A stretch of 38,417 nucleotides of DNA from positions 1 through 38,417 of IMG/VR virus record IMGVR_UViG_3300025840_003904. The stretch is one strand, 5' to 3'. Positions 31,635 to 38,417 of the stretch are shown here, one piece after another (position 1 is the first letter of the stretch; every line of letters starts with the position of its first letter). A program made the position numbers and the translations under genes. The stretch comes from a virus. The notes below the pieces were generated by a model. It saw only the letters and a program-made list of their open reading frames with translations. It was not told where the DNA came from and ran no database searches.

Positions 31635-32789
31635 TTACGATCCTGAACCATATAGTGATTTAACTGTTGATCCAGAACTATCTAATATTTGCAATTCAAC
31701 AGCACTTGTTAGTTGTGTTGAACTTATGGAACCTGCTGTTACTGAAAATTGTGTTCCTGTTAGTGTTAATGACTGTCCTGCTGAATATACTGCTACATCA
31801 GCAAATACAGCAAATGTAATATTTGTAGTACCAAAAGTAATTGTACCATTTGTGTTCATTACATTTAATTCTCCAGCACCTGTATCACCTTCTTTTACAA
31901 AAAAGGCATCACCTTCTCCTAAAGCATCAGGATCAGAAGCACCATAACTGTCAGCATCGGTTGCTCTTGTAAGTACCCAAGCAGTTGATCCATCACCAAC
32001 AGTTGTTACTGTGTAAATACCGTTATGAGCAGCATTAGTTTGAGTGTCAATTAAAACTCTATCGTTTAAAGATAAAGCAACACCATCAATTGAAATGGCT
32101 GCTAATGTGCCTGCATTTGTTAATGTTGCACCAACACCTGCGGTTCCATTATCATATGTTGCATTTAAATTTGATGGAGACTCTACTCTTACTGCTGTGT
32201 GATAATGAATACCTGCAGCTGCAACATTATCAACATAAGTTTTAATTGCTTTTGCTGAAGCAATTGTATCATCCAAACCTGAAACTGAAGTTAAATCTGT
32301 ATCTAAAACACCAGCTGCTAAATCAGCAACCTCGATGTTTGAAATTGAGTTACCAGTTCCGTTTGCGTCAAAAGTTTTGTTAGTAAGTGTTGTTGTTGAA
32401 CCTGCAGTTATGTAACTTTGTAAATCACTTATTTGACTTTCTGTAATAGAAACACCTGAATTTATAGCTGATTGGTGTTGTGTTACACTTGATTGTGTAA
32501 TATTAGCATCTGGAACATCAGCCCAAGTAACTGCTGATGATAAATCATTAGCTTCAGAAAATGAAGTAATATAACCAGAGTCATTTGTCCATTGAGATAT
32601 ATTACCTGACTTGTTAGTTAAAGTATCTGTTGATGAGTCTGTGATAAAACCTGTAGTTAAAGTAGTTCCATCACCTATTGCTGTATAAATTTCATTGAAA
32701 TTATCATTAACTAAATCACCAGCGGCTCGAAGTGTTGAACCTGTGCCGTCATTTGCGATTGATCCGATGTTTATTGTTTGTTTTGCCAT
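31635..32789 (-). CDS. Tail fibre-like virion protein, 384 aa
   Basis: Opens MAKQTINIGSIANDGTGSTLRAAGDLVNDNFNE, a classic phage fibre-base sequence. Residues about 139-160 (FDANGTGNSISNIEVADL) and 191-330 (IHYHTAVRVESPSNLNATYD onward, NGIYTVTTVGDGSTAWVLTR) repeat modules of the 798-aa fibre. The end, LQILDSSGSTVKSLYGSGS, repeats that of the 278-aa protein. It sits between the gp7-position protein and gp8, an unusual place for a fibre gene. Late box with short leader upstream. Confidence 0.8.
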   Translation of the reverse strand: MAKQTINIGSIANDGTGSTLRAAGDLVNDNFNEIYTAIGDGTTLTTGFITDSSTDTLTNKSGNISQWTNDSGYITSFSEANDLSSAVTWADVPDANITQSSVTQHQSAINSGVSITESQISDLQSYITAGSTTTLTNKTFDANGTGNSISNIEVADLAAGVLDTDLTSVSGLDDTIASAKAIKTYVDNVAAAGIHYHTAVRVESPSNLNATYDNGTAGVGATLTNAGTLAAISIDGVALSLNDRVLIDTQTNAAHNGIYTVTTVGDGSTAWVLTRATDADSYGASDPDALGEGDAFFVKEGDTGAGELNVMNTNGTITFGTTNITFAVFADVAVYSAGQSLTLTGTQFSVTAGSISSTQLTSAVELQILDSSGSTVKSLYGSGS

Positions 32790-32802
32790 ATCTCTCTCTT
32801 AC

Positions 32803-32810
32803 TATTTATA
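32803..32810 (-). promoter_or_regulatory. T4-type late promoter box
   Basis: Exact TATAAATA on the minus strand upstream of the 384-aa fibre-like gene. Predicted start near 32797 leaves an 8-nt leader made of GAGA repeats that doubles as the ribosome site. Confidence 0.7.
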
Positions 32811-32812
32811 TG

Positions 32813-35425
32813 TTATCCTACATCCATTGTAATATTAGTATCATCAAATGTTGTTGTTGTTTCATCCATAGTATTACCTGATACATCACCTATTTGTGCA
32901 GGAATTGTAAAGTTTGTTTTAAGTTTTCTTCCTTCAGCACTTGAAGTCATTAAAAAGATTGCATTTGAACCGTCTAAAGATGTTCTTGTACCTTGAACTT
33001 TTATATCATTTAATATTGCAAAAGTAATACCACTACTACTTAAAGCTGAGTTTGCAGTAACTCCAAATGCAGTATTAATAAATCTGTTTAAAACACCAAA
33101 TCTTGGTCCTGCATATGCAAATCCTTGTCTTACATTTACTAAGTTACCTGATGAGTTAGATAAATTTCTTCTAACTCTACTTACATAATCTATATTAATT
33201 GGCTGTGTTTTTAAAGTAACATCTCTGGTTGTTTTATCAAACTGTGTAATTGTACCAGTATCTAAATCAGCTGATACACCTAATTTTGCATTTACTCTTA
33301 ATGATGTTCCATCAGTTTCAGTACCTAATCTTCTTCCAACTATAAATGAATATAGTCTTGTTAATACTGATCTTAAAATTTGTGTTACACCAGAATTTAT
33401 TCCTGTTACTCTTTTAATCTGAGCGTTTAGTTGAGTTTCAATTGTAATTTCACCTTGAAAATAAAAACCAGCAGAGTGAAGTGTTTTAATATAACTATCT
33501 CTCCATTCATTGATTGATCTTCCAACTCTAATAATGTATGAATAATCCTGATACAACAAACTGTCTTGTATTTTCATTGTATCTTCAGATACCCAACCGT
33601 CTTCATTTAAAAAAGCACCATCGGTTGTAATTACAGCAGCTACATCTATAGTACCTGTTGCTTGTTCTAATTTACTAACAGTTGCTGTTGCACCACCAGA
33701 ACTTGTAACAGTAATATTTGTGCCATACACTCCTGTTGTATCTGATAATTTCAATATATTTGTATCTGTATTAAATGAAACTACTGTAGAAGTTATGACA
33801 GATGAACCATCTGAACCTAATCCAGAAACAGTTTCACCTGCTGTAAACGTTCCTGAAACATTGGTTACTAAAAGATATGTTGGTAAAATTATTGTTGGGG
33901 CAGGAGAGGCTTGATAATTGTATCCAGCTTCAACAACATTTATTGTTAATGCTCTTCCTATTTCAGAACCGTATGCTAAAACTTTTGCACCTGTTCCTAA
34001 ACTAGATGTAACTGTAAGTGTAGGTAGAGATGTAAATCCATTACCATTAGATATTAAACGAATGTCTGTTATATCTCCTACATTACCACCAGCTTCTTGT
34101 ACAACTTTATTTCCAAAATATGAGTCATCAACCATCGTTTCATCTTCTAAAATAAGTTGACCAGAGCCTGTACCATCTTCTAATGTAACACCTCCATTAA
34201 CAACAGAAACTTTAGCTGATGCATTACCAAAACTAAAATTAACAACATCACCAACTTCATAATTTGCACCACCATCATCTATAACAATTTCTTGTATTGA
34301 ACCAGAACCGACTGGTCCAATTTTTAAAGATGCTCCTGTTCCACCAGCAGTTAATGATACACTATCACCTTCACTATATAATGCACCATCATTTGTTATG
34401 ACTTTATTATTAAGAATACCTGTAACTGTAAGAGATATAGTTACATCTAAATCAGTATTACTTACTCCAGTTATTGTTTGTCCTGAAATAAATGTACCGT
34501 TTACTGAAGTATCTCCTAAAACTAATTCTACAACTTCTTGTCCACCAATAATAAATTTAAATACATCTTCAACAACAGCTGTTGCTTCATTTATGGATGG
34601 GTCTGTTGGATTGTTTGCTTGAGTAATTATTTGCCCAATAAGATTTGTAGCGTCAGAATTACCAATTTCTATACAACGTAATATTTTTTTTGTATCCCAT
34701 TTACCATCCGACACTCTTAAAATATTGTCTTTTGGATATCTTATCTCAGCTTCTTCATTAAATAATAGTTTAAAAAATATTTCACTTGCACGTTTTGTTC
34801 CTTTTGCTTGATAAAGTGATTTAATATTTTTAATTAGATTTCTTTTGTTAACATCGCCATCTAATGTATCAGGTATAGAAGTTAAAAATGAATTTCTAAA
34901 CTTAGTTAAAAAACCTGATATCGTTTTATCCACATCAGCGTAATCTAAAAGTTGTTGTATGTTTTGAACTGGATTTGCTCTATATTTTCCTATATTAGCT
35001 TGAGCGCCTGAAGATGAGCCTGTAATTAATTCACCTTCTATAAATTTATTTTGATGTGTAACAAATAAACGAGAACCAGCGTCAACGTCTTCAACTAAAA
35101 CTGTAGCAGTTGCACCTGAAGTGGCACCTGTAATTGTTTCACCATTTATAAAATCACCGTATGATGTATCTTCTAAAAGTATTCTATCTGTAGAGTCGTC
35201 TTTATTTGTATTTGTTCCATCTAATAATAAAAAATTAGTTACACTATCTGAACTGTCTAATTGAAGATGATCAGGATCTCCAATATTTGTTAATGTAATC
35301 TCAGCTGATTCCATCAACTGATAATATGCCTTTACAAAATCTAAAAATAGTGGATGATCTTCAAGTACAAAATCAGGTACTTGTGAGTTTAAAAGATTTG
35401 ATATTTTATTTTTAAAGTCGGCCAT
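32813..35425 (-). CDS. Large baseplate wedge-like protein, 870 aa (gp7 position)
   Basis: The N-terminus (NSQVPDFVLEDHPLFLDFVK, then AYYQLMESAE) is typical of a marine T4-like baseplate protein family placed after gp6. Residues about 75-125 carry GETITGATSGATATV and GELITGSSSGAQANI. KGTKRASEIFFKLLFNEEAEIRYPKDNILR and, near 620-660, INEWRDSYIKTLHSAGFYFQGE follow. The middle has Gly-rich beta repeats (GGTGASLKIGPVGSGSIQEI). The gene position equals T4 gp7, but I cannot show sequence descent from gp7. No late box; probably read through from gp6, six nt upstream. Confidence 0.7.
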   Translation of the reverse strand: MADFKNKISNLLNSQVPDFVLEDHPLFLDFVKAYYQLMESAEITLTNIGDPDHLQLDSSDSVTNFLLLDGTNTNKDDSTDRILLEDTSYGDFINGETITGATSGATATVLVEDVDAGSRLFVTHQNKFIEGELITGSSSGAQANIGKYRANPVQNIQQLLDYADVDKTISGFLTKFRNSFLTSIPDTLDGDVNKRNLIKNIKSLYQAKGTKRASEIFFKLLFNEEAEIRYPKDNILRVSDGKWDTKKILRCIEIGNSDATNLIGQIITQANNPTDPSINEATAVVEDVFKFIIGGQEVVELVLGDTSVNGTFISGQTITGVSNTDLDVTISLTVTGILNNKVITNDGALYSEGDSVSLTAGGTGASLKIGPVGSGSIQEIVIDDGGANYEVGDVVNFSFGNASAKVSVVNGGVTLEDGTGSGQLILEDETMVDDSYFGNKVVQEAGGNVGDITDIRLISNGNGFTSLPTLTVTSSLGTGAKVLAYGSEIGRALTINVVEAGYNYQASPAPTIILPTYLLVTNVSGTFTAGETVSGLGSDGSSVITSTVVSFNTDTNILKLSDTTGVYGTNITVTSSGGATATVSKLEQATGTIDVAAVITTDGAFLNEDGWVSEDTMKIQDSLLYQDYSYIIRVGRSINEWRDSYIKTLHSAGFYFQGEITIETQLNAQIKRVTGINSGVTQILRSVLTRLYSFIVGRRLGTETDGTSLRVNAKLGVSADLDTGTITQFDKTTRDVTLKTQPINIDYVSRVRRNLSNSSGNLVNVRQGFAYAGPRFGVLNRFINTAFGVTANSALSSSGITFAILNDIKVQGTRTSLDGSNAIFLMTSSAEGRKLKTNFTIPAQIGDVSGNTMDETTTTFDDTNITMDVG

Positions 35426-35430
35426 TTCAT

Positions 35431-37287
35431 TTAGTAACTACTTGTCGTGGTATAACCTATACCAGCGTTTGCTGAGCCTCCTACTAATGTGTCAGCTTCT
35501 ACTGTAACTGAACTATTTGCAATATCAATTTCTAATATTTGATTTCGTATTGGAACTAAATCATTTGAATTTGGTTTTACTGTTACTTCGATAACTGTTG
35601 AAGCTGCACCTCTAACATTTTCTATATTAGAAACATTTAAAGAATTTATCTCTACAAGACCAGTTAAATAATTTATTGTACCTTGTGTACTATTACCATA
35701 TGCTCTTACTGAGCCATCCATTCTATATCTTCTAACATTACCTTGTCCATCATCATCTAAGAACCAAACATTTGTTGTATCACCATCTATTTTAAATCCT
35801 GTTGATGATAATATACCACCCTCAACAGAAGCATGGCCAGAATGTGGATTGTATAATGCATTTGCAAAGTTAATTGTATATTTTGTAGAACTGCCAATTG
35901 TAGGTATAAAAGATTTTCTTAATCTAACAGTAGTTATATTTGATAATATACTTTCATCTGTATCATCAATAAGTCCTGTTAATTTTGAATGTCTAAAAAT
36001 TGTATCAAATGTTTGTAAAGTGTTTGTATTGTAATTTGTTAAAGTTGTAATAACATTTGATTTTAAAGTATCAGCAGTTTTTGTGGTTGCCTTTTCATCA
36101 AATTTAACTGTTGACGTTAAAAGTACATTTGTAATTTCTGGATCAATAATTACAGGTGTTACTGAAGCTACTGAATATTTTTTTAAGTCTGTTATTATTC
36201 TTGCCTTTGTTGACTCTGTAAGATTAGAACCACTTGTTGGTAAAATAGAAATATAGACTCGACCATAAAAAGGTGTTTCAGCATTTTCACCACCCCAAGC
36301 AGAAACTGCTTGTGTATTAGCATATAACTGTTTAACTTTTGATTTATAATCCTCTATTGTTACAGCTCTATCTTGTGAAGAATAAAAGCTTGAAGCATTT
36401 TGTTTTATACTTTGTAATGACTCTGGTTCAGCGCCGCCTTGTGCTGATGAATTTACTGTAACAGTAATGTCTGTAAATCCTGAAATAGAACCTGCAAGAG
36501 TAAATGCTGTAGCACCATTTGCTTCTGTTTTGTTTGTTACGACATAACTTATATTAATAACGTTACCATCATCTAAAGATTTACCAATTACACCATCACC
36601 AAAATAAATTTCATACTGTCCATCTTCAGCTTCTTGTAAAAAGAAAACTTTTGATGTTCCATCTAATTCTGTAATTGAAGTTGCTCTTGTGTATGTATTT
36701 TGTGTTACATCAGCAGAACTATTTTGTACCACAACTTTAATTGTTGTTGAGTCTGCTCTATCACTTGGTATTAAAAATCTTTGATCAATGTCTTGTGCAT
36801 TGTAAGTATAATTATATGTTACATATGTTCCTTCATAAACATTTAAACTTTGCGCTGTGTAAATACCATCAACAGGTTGAATTGTTTTATCAGCAACTGA
36901 AACAAATGTATATGTTAATCCATCCACAGCTGATGTAAATTTTGTACCCGCTGGAATTGTTATTGATGAACCTGTACCATCATTAATTACTAATTTTAAA
37001 TCAGCGATTGGTGCTCTAGCAGAATTAGGTGTATAACCTACTAATTTAGCCAATGACGCAACACTTGATCTTAATTGTGCTGTATCTAAAAACATTTCGT
37101 TGGCAACAAAGTTAGCATTGTAAGCCAAGTAGTGTGTATTGTAAGCAAGTAAGTCTAATAAAATTGCTAGTGAACTTCCTTCAAAGTCGTAATCTTTAAA
37201 TTCGTTTTGATTTGATAAAAATCTTTTAAGTGAACCTTTTATACTTTCAAAATCTAATTCTGATATGTCTAATCTATGTTGTGCCAT
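35431..37287 (-). CDS. gp6: Baseplate wedge protein gp6-like, 618 aa
   Basis: ISELDFESIKGSLKRFLSNQ, DYDFEGSSLAILLDLLAYNT, HYLAYNANFVANEMFLDTAQ and LRSSVASLAKLVGYTPNSAR form the well-known start of T4-like gp6. EIYFGDGVIGKSLDDGNVI and a later TIEDYKSKVKQLYANTQAVS (baseplate J-like) also match. Gp6 dimers form the inner ring of the baseplate. Length is near T4 gp6 (660). It starts one base after the gp25 stop, so the two are coupled. Confidence 0.92.
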   Translation of the reverse strand: MAQHRLDISELDFESIKGSLKRFLSNQNEFKDYDFEGSSLAILLDLLAYNTHYLAYNANFVANEMFLDTAQLRSSVASLAKLVGYTPNSARAPIADLKLVINDGTGSSITIPAGTKFTSAVDGLTYTFVSVADKTIQPVDGIYTAQSLNVYEGTYVTYNYTYNAQDIDQRFLIPSDRADSTTIKVVVQNSSADVTQNTYTRATSITELDGTSKVFFLQEAEDGQYEIYFGDGVIGKSLDDGNVINISYVVTNKTEANGATAFTLAGSISGFTDITVTVNSSAQGGAEPESLQSIKQNASSFYSSQDRAVTIEDYKSKVKQLYANTQAVSAWGGENAETPFYGRVYISILPTSGSNLTESTKARIITDLKKYSVASVTPVIIDPEITNVLLTSTVKFDEKATTKTADTLKSNVITTLTNYNTNTLQTFDTIFRHSKLTGLIDDTDESILSNITTVRLRKSFIPTIGSSTKYTINFANALYNPHSGHASVEGGILSSTGFKIDGDTTNVWFLDDDGQGNVRRYRMDGSVRAYGNSTQGTINYLTGLVEINSLNVSNIENVRGAASTVIEVTVKPNSNDLVPIRNQILEIDIANSSVTVEADTLVGGSANAGIGYTTTSSY

Positions 37288-37288
37288 T

Positions 37289-37720
37289 TTATCTTACTCT
37301 TTGTAAAAATGTTGATACTGAAACTGGTGCTTCGGTGCCGTTTATTAAAAACGAAACCATAATATTTAATCCATTGTTTTCTTCGTCATTTTGAACCACA
37401 ACATCTTCTACTGAAACTCTTGGTTCATATTTTTCAATTGCCATAGCAACTCTATCTTTTATTATTACTAATAAAGGGTCTGTTATATTTTCAAATAAGA
37501 ACCCTCTTAAATTGCACCCAAAATCTGAATTAAAAGGCCTTTCATATTTGTTTGTTAATATTATATTTTTAACAGCTCTTTTAATTGCTTGTACATCAAA
37601 TATCTTTGCAACATCTTTAGTTGCAGGATTTTTAGTAAAACTTAAATTTAAATCACTATAGATTTTATTTGATCTTTTACTTTTATTAGTTGTACTAGCG
37701 TCATAGTTAGAGTAGGCCAT
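37289..37720 (-). CDS. gp25: Baseplate wedge protein gp25-like, 143 aa
   Basis: Small GPW_gp25-type protein: DVQAIKRAVKNIILTNKYER, PFNSDFGCNLRGFLFENITD and AMAIEKYEPRVSVEDV match the conserved core (the E-R-x-F-x-x-x-F-G and YEPRV motifs). In T4-like and other contractile tails it nucleates the sheath on the baseplate. Length is close to T4 gp25 (132). A late box ends exactly 5 nt before the ATG with no room for a ribosome site, so the late mRNA may be leaderless. Confidence 0.93.
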   Translation of the reverse strand: MAYSNYDASTTNKSKRSNKIYSDLNLSFTKNPATKDVAKIFDVQAIKRAVKNIILTNKYERPFNSDFGCNLRGFLFENITDPLLVIIKDRVAMAIEKYEPRVSVEDVVVQNDEENNGLNIMVSFLINGTEAPVSVSTFLQRVR

Positions 37721-37725
37721 ATCAA

Positions 37726-37733
37726 TATTTATA
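37726..37733 (-). promoter_or_regulatory. T4-type late promoter box, leaderless geometry
   Basis: Exact TATAAATA on the minus strand, then TTGAT, then the gp25 ATG at 37720. Same 5-nt spacing as at 3378-3385 and 6734-6741. Confidence 0.7.
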
Positions 37734-37737
37734 TGAA

Positions 37738-38037
37738 TTATCTGCCGTTTACTAAAACGTTTAAGGATCCTGAAATCATTGCACCTGCGTCAGCACTATC
37801 AGTTACACGACCCCAAGGTATACCACCTATCTTCACATTTGTTGATCCTTTGTTTAATGCAGCTACGTGAGCAGGACAGATAGGAGTAGGTGGAGCTGGG
37901 TGTCCTACTGTAGGAGTGCCTTGTACAGCACCCACAATACCGTTTGCCTTTACTGTTCTTACTAAAGAAATCGCTAAATTGGTAATTCCAGTACAAGCAT
38001 GGCCTGTAGTTAAAAAATCTCCTTCTCTTACGGCCAT
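37738..38037 (-). CDS. PAAR-type tail spike tip protein, 99 aa
   Basis: Pattern MAVREGDFLTTGHACTGITN, PTVGHPAPPTPICPAHVAALNKGSTNVKIGG and GAMISGSLNVLVNGR shows PAAR repeats, with His and Cys residues able to hold the metal ion at the cone tip. In T4 this is gp5.4, which caps the central spike and helps pierce the outer membrane. Length matches gp5.4 (97 aa). GGAAAA before the ATG overlaps the end of the upstream 48-aa gene. Confidence 0.9.
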   Translation of the reverse strand: MAVREGDFLTTGHACTGITNLAISLVRTVKANGIVGAVQGTPTVGHPAPPTPICPAHVAALNKGSTNVKIGGIPWGRVTDSADAGAMISGSLNVLVNGR

Positions 38038-38041
38038 ATTT

Positions 38042-38188
38042 CTATTTTCCTTGCCCGTTATACGCTTTCCAACTACGTTTTTTAGATTTATTCATTGATG
38101 AAAACTTAACACTTCGTTTTTTCTTGCCTAGTGATGTTTTTTTATAATTTTTCTCTCTTGCTACAAACGTTTTACTTAATTTTGCCAT
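38042..38188 (-). CDS. Small highly basic conserved phage protein, 48 aa
   Basis: Reading from ATG 38188 to TAG 38042 gives MAKLSKTFVAREKNYKKTSL, then GKKKRSVKFSSMNKSKKRSW, then KAYNGQGK. Proteins with the same TFVxRxKN...KTSxG...KRSxKxYxGQG layout are recurrent in marine T4-like phages (from memory). About one-third Lys/Arg, so DNA or RNA contact is possible. Its ATG overlaps the upstream stop as TAATG, and its TAG lies 4 nt before the PAAR gene. Function unknown. Confidence 0.75.
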   Translation of the reverse strand: MAKLSKTFVAREKNYKKTSLGKKKRSVKFSSMNKSKKRSWKAYNGQGK

Positions 38189-38394
38189 TATCTACCTATC
38201 TTTTTCTTTCTACCAAGTGGTAATTGTATTGAAGATACGATTTTTTTGCCTTTTTTACTAATATATTCAAATCCAATCAGTTGATTCTTAAAATTTTCTT
38301 GGACTGACTTAACAGCCTTCTTAAAACTTGTGTTTTCTTTTTTTTCTTCTTGTCCTGATTCGTTCCAGAACAGAAATTCACGCATTTTTGCCAT
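38188..38394 (-). CDS. Small basic protein of unknown function, 68 aa
   Basis: Opens MAKMREFLFWNESGQEEKKE, has a helical middle (SFKKAVKSVQENFKNQLIGF) and a basic end (LPLGRKKKIGR). GAGGAAA lies before ATG 38394; an inner ATG three codons later is possible. It ends in a TAATG overlap with the 48-aa gene, so it belongs to the same late tail operon. Not recognised with confidence. Confidence 0.6.
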   Translation of the reverse strand: MAKMREFLFWNESGQEEKKENTSFKKAVKSVQENFKNQLIGFEYISKKGKKIVSSIQLPLGRKKKIGR

Positions 38395-38417
38395 AATTTC
38401 CTCATTTTTTAGTTAAT

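Noticed and set aside
30546-34622. Plus-strand open frames opposite gp8, the 384-aa fibre and the 870-aa protein.
   Set aside because: Same antisense effect of repetitive structural genes; hydrophobic composition mirrors the sense repeats.
32813-35425. Naming the 870-aa protein gp7 outright.
   Set aside because: Gene order fits, but no T4 gp7 signature can be pointed to in the sequence.
1-38417. tRNA genes, CRISPR arrays, integrase, transposase and attachment repeats.
   Set aside because: None seen; intergenic spaces are under about 100 nt, and repeats are explained by gene duplication or fibre modules.

Overview
The window looks like part of the tail/baseplate region of a T4-like marine myovirus, probably a pelagimyophage-type virus of an AT-rich marine bacterium such as SAR11. 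The assignment rests on four things: (i) a minus-strand run of myovirus tail genes in the usual order (PAAR spike tip, gp25, gp6, a gp7-position protein, gp8, a DUF4815 giant protein, fibres); (ii) several exact copies of the T4 late-promoter box TATAAATA just upstream of genes; (iii) low GC; (iv) small proteins familiar from marine T4-like phages. No photosynthesis genes are seen. No tRNA, rRNA, CRISPR array, integrase or transposase was found. The host assignment is inference.

Layout. From the right edge leftwards on the minus strand lie small basic proteins (38188-38394 and 38042-38188), the PAAR tip, gp25, gp6, an 870-aa baseplate-like protein, a fibre-like protein, gp8, the 2032-aa DUF4815 protein, a small coiled protein, a second fibre-like protein, a 313-aa structural protein, a short SDR epimerase and a 168-aa conserved protein (ending at 20649). 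The tail module resumes at 3372 with four more structural or small proteins and continues to a new fibre gene leaving the left edge.

Between these two tail blocks (about 3.4-20.7 kb) is a lower-GC cargo region. It holds a plus-strand BtuB-like TonB-dependent receptor; a minus-strand pair of an aspartyl/asparaginyl hydroxylase-like enzyme and a B12-binding-type radical SAM enzyme; a late-promoter-driven nitroreductase-like gene; and then one long plus-strand operon (7769-20680). The operon encodes a GT-B-like glycosyltransferase, three tandem SGNH hydrolase-like proteins, a sugar aminotransferase, an unknown 100-aa protein, a radical SAM enzyme, a radical SAM core split from two tandem SPASM-like modules, a NodU-type carbamoyltransferase, a second nitroreductase-like protein, a methyltransferase, two DxD glycosyltransferases, an intact radical SAM-SPASM protein and a third DxD glycosyltransferase. 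Nearly all junctions overlap or touch (ATGA, TAATG, TAATATG, 17-23 nt overlaps), so the set is probably made together.

Inference: the cargo looks like a phage-borne system that builds or remodels a decorated glycan (aminated, acylated or deacylated, carbamoylated, methylated, with radical-SAM chemistry). The target could be the host surface or the virion. Expression appears split. Two related sigma70-type promoters (one a perfect TTGACA-17-TATAAT) drive the receptor and the long operon. T4-type late boxes drive the hydroxylase/radical SAM pair, the first nitroreductase and the tail genes. Other signals of interest are a hairpin that hides the ribosome site of the 76-aa gene with a late promoter in its loop, and several promoters placed so that the predicted transcript begins at the start codon.
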